DNA from: CAZNAQ01 sp964585585
GTDB lineage: Bacteria; Patescibacteriota; Patescibacteriia; Patescibacteriales; JAGXOH01
NCBI GenBank assembly: GCA_964585585.1
Contig: CAZPEL010000043.1
Location: 1 to 7,020 of the forward strand
Direction: 5' to 3'
Length of the DNA: 7,020 nt
Positions 1 through 5,243 of this stretch are shown in pieces. How positions within the stretch are numbered: position 1 is the stretch's first letter; the number at the start of each line of letters is the position of its first letter. A model generated the notes under the pieces. That model had not been told where the DNA came from. It saw only the letters and a program-made list of their open reading frames with translations, and did not search any database. Position numbers and translations under genes: made by a program.

Positions 1-723
1 GACCTGGGTTCGGATATGATGGTTTGTCTGGATGATTGCCCTCCTTATGGTTTTAGCCGAAAAAAGATAGAAAAAGCGGTGGAAAGGACTATTGCCTGGG
101 CCCGGAGATGTCGCCGGGAATACGATAAACAGGTCAAAAAAAGAAAAATACCACCTCGAAACAGACCGCTTTTATTTAGTGTTATCCAAGGCGGGGCAGA
201 TCCGGAATTAAGAAGATATTGTGCTCGGGAATTAACCCGAATCGGTTTTGACGGTTACGGTTTTGGAGCCAGGCCGGTGGATGAACAGGGTAATTTTTTA
301 CAGGAGGTACTGCAGGCAACTTCGGAGGCGATTCCCGAGGGTAGTATCAAATTCGCCTTAGGCATAGGTATGCCGGAGGATATTGTTAGGTGTTCGCGTA
401 TGGGCTGGGACTTATTTGATTGTGTTATTCCCACCCGAGAAGGAAGGCACGGTCGACTCTTCCAATTCCAAAACCAAAAAAGCTTGGTCGGATCCCGATT
501 CTACAATGTGGTCAATATAGAGAATTCTCGATTCAAAAACGATTTATCACCCATAAATCCCGATAGCTCCTTATCGGAATTAAGAAAAAACTCCAAAGCT
601 TATCTACACCACCTGTTTAAGGTCAAGGAAACCTTGGGTAAGAAATGGGCCAGTTTGAACAATTTGGAATTCTATACCGATCTTATGAATGACCTAAGAA
701 AGGAGAAAAAAAAGATTGACTAA
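1..723 (+). CDS. tgt: Queuine/preQ1 tRNA-ribosyltransferase (TGT), 5'-truncated, lacking the zinc site
   Basis: C-terminal 240 residues of a tRNA-guanine transglycosylase. The family swaps guanine at wobble position 34 of GUN-anticodon tRNAs (Asp, Asn, His, Tyr) for a 7-deazaguanine. The frame is open from base 1 (DLGSDMMVCLDDCPPY), so the gene runs off the left edge; the usual length of about 375 residues puts roughly 135-150 residues outside. Numbering from base 1, conserved features are D11/C13 of the base pocket (LDDCPPY), Q63 (VIQGG) and the catalytic Asp D140 in FDCVIPTR. Two features are abnormal. The usual GGLAVGE loop reads GARPVDE (89-95). The zinc ligands of the family (E. coli C302, C304, C307, H333) align without gaps to S189, L191, L194 and N220. 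The family call is firm; base specificity is uncertain. The TAA stop at 721-723 lies against the rnpB promoter. Confidence 0.93.
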   Translation, partial: DLGSDMMVCLDDCPPYGFSRKKIEKAVERTIAWARRCRREYDKQVKKRKIPPRNRPLLFSVIQGGADPELRRYCARELTRIGFDGYGFGARPVDEQGNFLQEVLQATSEAIPEGSIKFALGIGMPEDIVRCSRMGWDLFDCVIPTREGRHGRLFQFQNQKSLVGSRFYNVVNIENSRFKNDLSPINPDSSLSELRKNSKAYLHHLFKVKETLGKKWASLNNLEFYTDLMNDLRKEKKKID

Positions 724-745
724 AACTCTTTTAATATATTATACT
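716..745 (+). promoter_or_regulatory. Sigma70-type promoter of rnpB
   Basis: A -35 element TTGACT (716-721) and a -10 element TATACT (740-745) are separated by 18 bp, each one base from consensus. Initiation about 7 nt downstream, near 752, matches the first base of the RNase P RNA P1 helix. The -35 overlaps the last codon and stop of tgt, so rnpB has its own promoter while abutting the upstream gene. Assigned by inspection only; the position relative to the RNA 5' end is the strongest support. Confidence 0.75.
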
Positions 746-862
746 TTTATAGTATCAGGGTAAGCGGACGATTACTCCCGAGCCATTTGGCGCGGGAGAG
801 GAAAGTCCGGACTCCCGCTTATCTTTTGGGATAAGCGAAAAGGGTAGTGGGTAACACCCACC

Positions 863-888
863 GTCCCGCCGTTCGCGAACGGCGGGAC
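863..888 (+). repeat. Perfect 26-bp palindrome forming the P9 hairpin of RNase P RNA
   Basis: The bases form an uninterrupted inverted repeat, GTCCCGCCGTTCG followed by its exact reverse complement. As RNA it gives an 11-bp GC-rich stem closed by a 4-base UCGC turn. It directly follows the P8 hairpin and precedes the conserved AGGGAAAGTGCC block, which is the P9 position. It is longer than the short P9 of E. coli. A perfect palindrome may be simple compensatory evolution or insertion of a small palindromic element; the sequence alone does not decide. Confidence 0.8.
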
Positions 889-948
889 AGGGAAAGTGCC
901 GCAGAGACAATACTAGTCGCGGAGCGGTAAATTTTGGGCGGATAGAGA

Positions 949-976
949 CCCTTCGACTCACTTCGTTCGCTCAGGG
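949..976 (+). repeat. CCCTTCGAC...GCTCAGGG palindromic repeat inside P12 of RNase P RNA
   Basis: This block is the reverse-complement form of the CCCTGAGC...GTCGAAGGG design seen again just outside rnpB at 1319-1337, with a longer centre (TCACTTCGTTC). It occupies the tip of P12, whose flanking stem is formed by 919-931 and 977-989. P12 is a variable helix in this RNA family, so an insertion there is tolerable. The outer CCCT/AGGG pairs form, with mismatches inside. Membership of a dispersed repeat family is inferred from resemblance to the neighbouring copies. Confidence 0.7.
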
Positions 977-1091
977 TTTACCGCTTCGCGGTAAAAGGTG
1001 AAAAGCGGGTTGGTGTCTCGTTTTCGGGGCTACAACCCGGAGCGGCCGGTGACGGTCGTGTCTGGTAAACCCTACCCGGAGCAAGAGCAAA

Positions 1092-1187
1092 TCCCGCACC
1101 AATTTTGTATTTACATTGGACACTTTTTTAGATTTATAATTTTACGACTTATAAGATTATTTATGTAACTACAAAATTGGTGCGGGA
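1092..1187 (+). repeat. Long hairpin replacing P16/P17 of RNase P RNA
   Basis: Bases 1092-1109 and 1170-1187 are perfectly complementary over 18 bp. After one T/C mismatch the stem continues for 6 bp (1111-1116 with 1163-1168), leaving an A/T-rich loop of about 46 nt. It lies between CCCGGAGCAAGAGC and the P15 3' strand, where type A RNAs carry P16/P17 and the loop that pairs with P6. I see no GCCC-like P6 partner in the loop. The sharp change from a GC-rich stem base to a very AT-rich loop is unlike the rest of the RNA and may mark an inserted element. Confidence 0.8.
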
Positions 1188-1273
1188 GCTAAGTAGCTCG
1201 CAAGAGCTTGTCGGTAACGATAGGCCTTAGATAAATGATCGTCCTCGACAGAATCCGGCTTACAGCTTACCCT

Positions 1274-1317
1274 GATATTACAGTCGATATTGTATGACCA
1301 ATATCGACTGTAATATC
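1274..1317. repeat. Perfect 19-bp inverted repeat at the 3' end of rnpB
   Basis: Arms 1274-1292 and 1299-1317 are exactly complementary around the 6-nt spacer TATGAC. The left arm shares its first four bases with the 3' strand of P1, so full hairpin and full P1 cannot coexist. No T-run follows, since CACCCTGAGCC comes next, so it is not a typical intrinsic terminator. It may still act as a 3' stabilising, processing or termination hairpin, or be a miniature inverted-repeat element. Confidence 0.75.
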
Positions 1318-1318
1318 A

Positions 1319-1348
1319 CCCTGAGCCCGTCGAAGGGAGCCCGTCGAA
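1319..1348. repeat. GC-rich palindromic/tandem repeat, left flank of gap
   Basis: It starts with CCCTGAGCCCGTCGAAGGG (1319-1337), an imperfect palindrome with CCCT/AGGG ends. It then repeats AGCCCGTCGAA, giving a 14-bp period (AGCCCGTCGAAGGG) that runs into the N gap. The 26 bases 1323-1348 are identical to those just right of the gap. It is related to the P12 insertion at 949-976. Confidence 0.8.
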
Positions 1349-1448
1349 NNNNNNNNNNNNNNNNNNNNNNNNNNNNNNNNNNNNNNNNNNNNNNNNNNNN
1401 NNNNNNNNNNNNNNNNNNNNNNNNNNNNNNNNNNNNNNNNNNNNNNNN
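1349..1448. other. Assembly gap (100 N)
   Basis: Exactly 100 undefined bases, which is the usual placeholder length, so the true distance is unknown. Identical 26-bp repeat sequence on both sides suggests the assembler failed at a repeat. Extra repeat units, or even unrelated sequence including a promoter for the downstream genes, could be missing. Confidence 0.97.
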
Positions 1449-1474
1449 GAGCCCGTCGAAGGGAGCCCGTCGAA
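1449..1474. repeat. GC-rich 14-bp-period repeat, right flank of gap
   Basis: This 26-base stretch is identical to 1323-1348 and in the same orientation, with nearly two copies of AGCCCGTCGAAGGG. It ends abruptly in AT-rich sequence (AAAATTTAAAAATAAATA) 33 bp before the next gene. With the left flank it shows a direct repeat bracketing the gap. Confidence 0.85.
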
Positions 1475-1491
1475 AATTTAAAAATAAATAC

Positions 1492-1497
1492 TATAAC
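1492..1497 (+). promoter_or_regulatory. Possible -10 element before the sugar transferase gene
   Basis: TATAAC lies 10 bp before the ATG at 1508. No convincing -35 is seen; the correct spacing falls at GTCGAA on the repeat edge. If used, the mRNA would have almost no leader, which would agree with the missing Shine-Dalgarno site. This is weak: the operon promoter could equally lie in the gap. Confidence 0.2.
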
Positions 1498-1507
1498 ACT
1501 TCAAACC

Positions 1508-2947
1508 ATGAAACGATCGGAATTGTTTTTTTCTTTTCTTTTAGTCCCCTTGGATTACCTGATGATAGTATTGGCCGGTATTTCCGCCTATTATATTAGG
1601 TTTTCCGATATAGCCACCAATATTAGACCGGCTACTTTTTATTTGGATTTTATTCCCTATTTAAAAGTACTGCTTTTAATAGCTTTGCTGTGGCTGCCTC
1701 TTTTCGCTTTTGCCGGTCTATACAACATAAAAAGCGCCCGAAAATTGATCAAGGAGGTTTATAGAGTGGTTTTGGCTTGCTCTACCGGCCTAATGTTAGT
1801 GGTAGTATTAATATTTATCAGTCGGGATCTGTTCGAATCCCGATTTATTGTTTTATTCGGCTGGATCTTGGCCATTTTATATATTAGCGTGTCTCGGGCT
1901 TTGATAAGATTCATTCAAAGACGGCTTTTTGCCCATGGAGTCGGGGTTAGGAAAATAATTTTGGTGGGTAATAGTAAGACCGGTGATAATTTGATCAATA
2001 AATTCTCCCGGGATAAAAGCTTCGGTTTTAGAGTGGTCAAAAGAGTACGGGATTTCAGCACTGATACCGCCCAGGAGTTATCCGGGTTGGTTCAGGAAAG
2101 CAAGAACAGCAACGACCCCAATAAGGAGATCGATGAAATAGTGCAAAGCGACCCCAATCTAAGCAAAGCGGAAACTTTGCGTATGTATGATTTTGCTGAC
2201 GAGCATCAGCTAACCTTTCGTTATGTGGCCGATCTTTTGGGGACCAAGGTTTTAAAAACGGAATTAATGGAGATATCCGGCATTCCTATAGTGGAAGTTA
2301 AAAAAACGCCTTTGGACGGCTGGGGACGAATAGCTAAAAGGTTTATGGACATCATCGGCTCGACTATTTTGATAATTCTTCTTTCCCCGATTTTTTTACT
2401 CATCACCTTGTTTATTAAATTGGATTCCCGGGGGCCCGTGTTCTTTTCCCACAAGGATGACGGCACTCCGCTAAAGAGAGTGGGGCAAGGGGGTAAATTG
2501 TTTTGTTATTTTAAATTTCGTTCTATGATCCCCGGAAGCGACAGTATGCGCTACCAGGAACTGTCCCGACAAAATCTGAGAAATGACGGTCCCTTGGTAA
2601 AAATAGAGAATGACCCCAGGATAACCAGAGTAGGAAGGTTCATCCGAAGATTGAGTTTGGATGAATTGCCGGAATTGTTCTTGGTTTTTACCGGGAGAAT
2701 GAGCTTGGTCGGCCCCAGGCCGCATTTACCGGAAGAAGTGGCCAAATACGAAAGACATCATAAAAAAGTATTGACCATTAAACCGGGTATGACCGGTCTG
2801 GCCCAGATTTCTGGTCGCAGTGACCTGACCTTTGAAGAAGAGGTTAAATTGGATACCTACTATATTGAAAATTGGTCCCTTTTATTTGATATATCCATTC
2901 TTTTAAGGACACCTATGGCGGTTTTTCGCTCCCGGAAGACCGAATAA
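1508..2947 (+). CDS. Polyprenyl-phosphate hexose-1-phosphate transferase (WcaJ/PHPT-type sugar transferase)
   Basis: Likely initiating enzyme of surface glycan synthesis: it transfers a sugar-1-phosphate from a nucleotide sugar to undecaprenyl phosphate in the inner membrane. The protein has 479 residues, normal for the long PHPT class. About four N-terminal membrane helices (roughly 8-26, 48-72, 86-106, 113-132) precede a Rossmann-like CoA-binding-3 region starting at LVGNSKTGDN (about 150). The C-terminal bacterial sugar transferase domain begins at K277-R278-F279-M280-D281. It has a membrane-embedded helix with the Ser-Pro break (S293-P294), FKFRSM near 335, the Asp-Glu dyad D385-E386 in SLDELPEL, GPRP near 402 and KPGMTGLAQISGRSD near 424. 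The ATG at 1508 gives the typical N-terminus but has no Shine-Dalgarno. The next gene starts 20 bp after the stop. The sugar used (glucose, galactose or other) cannot be told. Confidence 0.93.
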   Translation: MKRSELFFSFLLVPLDYLMIVLAGISAYYIRFSDIATNIRPATFYLDFIPYLKVLLLIALLWLPLFAFAGLYNIKSARKLIKEVYRVVLACSTGLMLVVVLIFISRDLFESRFIVLFGWILAILYISVSRALIRFIQRRLFAHGVGVRKIILVGNSKTGDNLINKFSRDKSFGFRVVKRVRDFSTDTAQELSGLVQESKNSNDPNKEIDEIVQSDPNLSKAETLRMYDFADEHQLTFRYVADLLGTKVLKTELMEISGIPIVEVKKTPLDGWGRIAKRFMDIIGSTILIILLSPIFLLITLFIKLDSRGPVFFSHKDDGTPLKRVGQGGKLFCYFKFRSMIPGSDSMRYQELSRQNLRNDGPLVKIENDPRITRVGRFIRRLSLDELPELFLVFTGRMSLVGPRPHLPEEVAKYERHHKKVLTIKPGMTGLAQISGRSDLTFEEEVKLDTYYIENWSLLFDISILLRTPMAVFRSRKTE

Positions 2948-2967
2948 TATTTTAATAATCGGTTTTT

Positions 2968-4089
2968 ATGAAAGTAGCTTTGGTGCACGATCATTTGGCT
3001 CAAGACGGGGGAGCAGAAAAGGTTTTAAAGGTTCTGAGCGAGATCTTTCCGGAAGCCCCTATTTATACTTTGCTTTACGAAAAGGATAATGCGGACAAGT
3101 ATTATAAGGACAAAAAGATAGAGACCTCAGTGATCCAAAAAATGCCCGGAGGAGTTAAGCATTATCAATGGTATATGCCTTTTATGCCTATGGCCGTGGA
3201 ATTTTTTGATATGAGTAATTTTGATCTGGTCATCTCCGACACCAGCTCCTTTGCCAAGGGGGTAATAACCTCTCCGGACAGTCTTCATATTTGTTATTGC
3301 CATACTCCGACCCGGTATTTATGGAGTGATACGCACAGCTACATCCAAGAATTGAAATATAACAAGTATTTTAAAAAGATCATATCCCTGATCTTGAATT
3401 ATATAAGAATGTGGGACAAATTGGCAGCGGACCGAGTGGATGCTTTCCTGGCCAATTCCGAAACCGTTAAGACCAGAATAAAAAAATACTATCGCCGAAA
3501 CTCCACTGTTATTTATCCTCCGGTGGAGATAGACAAATTCAGCCCTGATCCGAAAAAGAAAGAGGATAAAAACCCCTATTTTTTAGTGGGATCCCGTTTA
3601 ACACCTTATAAAAGAATAGATATAGTTATTGAGGCCTTTAAGGAATTGGGCTGGAATTTAAAGATCTTCGGCGACGGAGTGGACAAAAAGAGATTACAAA
3701 AGATCAGTCGGGGGTACGATAATATAGAATTCTTGGGTCGGGTCAGTGACCGGGAATTAGCCGATCTTTACCGTGATAGCCGGGCTTACATCCATCCGCA
3801 AACAGAGGACTTCGGAATAACCGCTATCGAGGCCATGGCCTGCGGTACTCCGGTAGTGGCTTTTCGCAGCGGCGGAGCCACGGAGACGGTCAGCGAAAAC
3901 AAAACCGGGGTGTTTTTTGACCAACAAAAACCGGAAGCCATCATTGAGGCGGTCCAAAAGTTGTCTACTCGGCAATTCGATCCCGGGGAAATAAGGCGGG
4001 AAGCCGAATATTTTTCCGTGGACAATTTTAAGAAGGAAATAATTGATTATTTAGCCCAATATTTCCCGGATATAAAGAAAAAAATATGA
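2968..4089 (+). CDS. Family 4 glycosyltransferase (GT-B fold)
   Basis: Cytoplasmic retaining glycosyltransferase of 373 residues, expected to add a sugar (often mannose in related enzymes) to the lipid-linked glycan started by the upstream transferase. The N-terminal Rossmann half opens with MKVALVHDHLAQDGGAEKVL, the usual glycine-rich acceptor-side start for this group. The C-terminal half begins near 210 with LVGSRLTPYKRIDIVIEAF, which includes the conserved Arg and Lys that contact the donor phosphates. The EX7E motif is E280-DFGITAI-E288, followed by AMACGTPVVAFRSGG. No signal peptide or membrane helix is seen, though a basic aromatic stretch (about 125-145) could touch the membrane. The start has no Shine-Dalgarno. 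The gene ends in ATGA, overlapping the next start by 4 bp, which suggests translational coupling. Donor and acceptor are not predictable from sequence. Confidence 0.92.
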   Translation: MKVALVHDHLAQDGGAEKVLKVLSEIFPEAPIYTLLYEKDNADKYYKDKKIETSVIQKMPGGVKHYQWYMPFMPMAVEFFDMSNFDLVISDTSSFAKGVITSPDSLHICYCHTPTRYLWSDTHSYIQELKYNKYFKKIISLILNYIRMWDKLAADRVDAFLANSETVKTRIKKYYRRNSTVIYPPVEIDKFSPDPKKKEDKNPYFLVGSRLTPYKRIDIVIEAFKELGWNLKIFGDGVDKKRLQKISRGYDNIEFLGRVSDRELADLYRDSRAYIHPQTEDFGITAIEAMACGTPVVAFRSGGATETVSENKTGVFFDQQKPEAIIEAVQKLSTRQFDPGEIRREAEYFSVDNFKKEIIDYLAQYFPDIKKKI

Positions 4090-5243
4090 AAGCAGGTGTA
4101 GATATCAGAACTTTAATGGACGCCAAATATAGCGGTGTTTCCCAATATACCTTTAATTTAACCCGGGAACTTCTGGAATTGAATCAAAGCAGCCGGGATC
4201 CGATCGATTTTAAATTTTTTTATAATTCCGGCCGCAGCATTAGCCATAGATTGCCGGATTTTTTATTTGACCAAGGCGAGGTGGTGGGCACCAGATATCC
4301 CAACAAATTATTCAATTATGGCCTACAAAAGGCCCTAAGAACCCCAAAATTGGATACAATGTTGGGAGTAGATACTTTTTGGATGCCCCATTTCAATTTT
4401 ACCTGCCTTTCTTCCAAGTGTCGGCGAATATTGACCGTTCACGATCTTTCTTTTCTTAAAAACGCCGGTTTTTTTAATTGGCGCAAGAATATTTGGCATC
4501 AACTCTTGAATGTTAAGAAGATGATCCGGGAGGCGGATCATATAGTGGCCATTTCCCAAAATACCAAAAAGGATATAATAGATCTTTGCCGCAAAGATGA
4601 AGACCGGATCTCGGTTGTTTATAGCGGGGTGGATCCGGAATTCCGTCCTCTGGAGCAAGACGAAGAAATGGGTAGAATAAAGGAAAAATACGACCTTCCG
4701 GAAAAATTCATATTATCCCTGGGCACCTTGGAGCCCCGAAAAAATATAGAGGGGGTGATCAAGGCCTTTAACATATTTGCCCAAAAATATAAGACTAGCC
4801 CCTATAATTTGGTAATAGTGGGGATGGATGGTTGGAAAAACGAATCCATAATCCAGGCCTGGAAGGATTCGCCCTGCCGTCACCGCATAAAATTTTTGGG
4901 CTATGTACCCAATAAGGACAAGGTGTATCTTTATAATCTGGCTTCTGTTTTTATCTTCCCTTCCTTCTACGAGGGTTTCGGTCTACCGCCCTTGGAAGCC
5001 ATGGCCTGCGGTACTCCGGTTATAACCAGTTTTACTTCCAGTTTGCCGGAAGTGGTCGGAAACGCCGGTCTAATAGTCGACCCCAAGAACATCCGGGATA
5101 TTTTTGAGGCCATAAAACAGATCTCTGAGGACGAACGATTGCGACTGGAATTGGGTCAAAAAAGCTTGGAGCGGGCCCGTAATTTCAGCTGGAAAGAAAC
5201 AGCGGACAGGTATTTGCAAATAATTAAGGGTAATTATGGCTAA
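4086..5243 (+). CDS. Family 4 glycosyltransferase, second enzyme
   Basis: A second GT4 enzyme of 385 residues, only distantly similar to its neighbour and so probably adding a different sugar or linkage. The N-terminus MKAGVDIRTLMDAKYSGVSQY carries the SGVxxY start common in mannosyltransferase-like GT4 proteins. The centre has LTVHDLSFL (about 117) and the C-terminal half starts with LSLGTLEPRKNIEGVIKAF (about 211-229), containing the donor-phosphate Arg/Lys. The EX7E motif is E296-GFGLPPL-E304, followed by AMACGTPVITSFTSSLPEVVG. It looks intact and soluble. It starts inside the ATGA overlap with the upstream gene and its last 8 bases overlap mnmA, so it sits mid-operon. The donor sugar is unknown; mannose is a family-based guess only. 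Confidence 0.92.
   Translation: MKAGVDIRTLMDAKYSGVSQYTFNLTRELLELNQSSRDPIDFKFFYNSGRSISHRLPDFLFDQGEVVGTRYPNKLFNYGLQKALRTPKLDTMLGVDTFWMPHFNFTCLSSKCRRILTVHDLSFLKNAGFFNWRKNIWHQLLNVKKMIREADHIVAISQNTKKDIIDLCRKDEDRISVVYSGVDPEFRPLEQDEEMGRIKEKYDLPEKFILSLGTLEPRKNIEGVIKAFNIFAQKYKTSPYNLVIVGMDGWKNESIIQAWKDSPCRHRIKFLGYVPNKDKVYLYNLASVFIFPSFYEGFGLPPLEAMACGTPVITSFTSSLPEVVGNAGLIVDPKNIRDIFEAIKQISEDERLRLELGQKSLERARNFSWKETADRYLQIIKGNYG
5226..5230 (+). promoter_or_regulatory. Ribosome binding site of mnmA
   Basis: AAGGG lies 5 bases before the ATG at 5236, inside the end of the second glycosyltransferase gene. It is the only clear Shine-Dalgarno-like site among the starts here; the other four visible starts have none. 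It supports the 5236 start and reinitiation by ribosomes ending at 5243. Confidence 0.5.

Larger units (their letters stand above)
752..1280 (+). ncRNA. rnpB: RNase P RNA (M1-like, type A with aberrant P6/P15-P17 region)
   Basis: Catalytic RNA that removes 5' leaders from pre-tRNA. Universal blocks are visible: GAGGAAAGTCCGG (798-810), AGGGAAAGTGCCGCAGAGA (889-907), GTAAACCCTACCCGGAGCAAG beginning at 1065, and GACAGAATCCGGCTTA (1247-1262). P1 pairs 753-765 with 1265-1277, P2 pairs 766-772 with 1238-1244, and P3 is 775-798. P8 is about 847-861. P12 pairs 919-931 with 977-989. P13 and P14 follow (about 1004-1060), and P18 has a GUAA tetraloop (about 1214-1217). P13/P14 argue for type A. The RNA is about 529 nt against 377 in E. 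coli because of added hairpins in P9, apical P12 and P16/P17. An 8-bp hairpin (816-837) sits where the 5' strand of P6 is expected, and L15 does not carry a full GGU. The ends are inferred from P1. Confidence 0.96.

Noticed and set aside
724..751. PreQ1 riboswitch near tgt
   Set aside because: Only 28 bases separate tgt from rnpB, they hold promoter elements, and the region upstream of tgt is outside the window.
755..961. 68-residue minus-strand ORF
   Set aside because: It lies wholly inside rnpB, on the opposite strand, and its sequence follows the RNA's conserved blocks.
1274..1330. Intrinsic terminator of rnpB
   Set aside because: The hairpin is strong but followed by CACCCTGAGCC rather than a T-run, so it is listed only as an inverted repeat.
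1319..1474. CRISPR-like repeats around the gap
   Set aside because: The unit is 14 bp and tandem without unique spacers, palindromic in design, and no cas gene is nearby.
1294..1599. 101-residue plus-strand ORF spanning the gap
   Set aside because: It reads through 100 N and a tandem repeat, and overlaps the sugar transferase start in another frame.
2221..2745. Minus-strand ORFs under the sugar transferase
   Set aside because: They are shadows of the conserved catalytic domain on the plus strand.
4087..4089. Recoded UGA (glycine) as in SR1/Gracilibacteria
   Set aside because: TGA ends the GT4 gene at the usual family length and sits in an ATGA overlap; no internal TGA interrupts the other genes.
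3832..5020. 23-nt identity shared by the two GT4 genes (3832-3854 and 4998-5020), possible recent duplication
   Set aside because: It encodes the conserved AMACGTPV motif next to the active-site Glu; the rest of the proteins is strongly diverged, so constraint and codon preference explain it.
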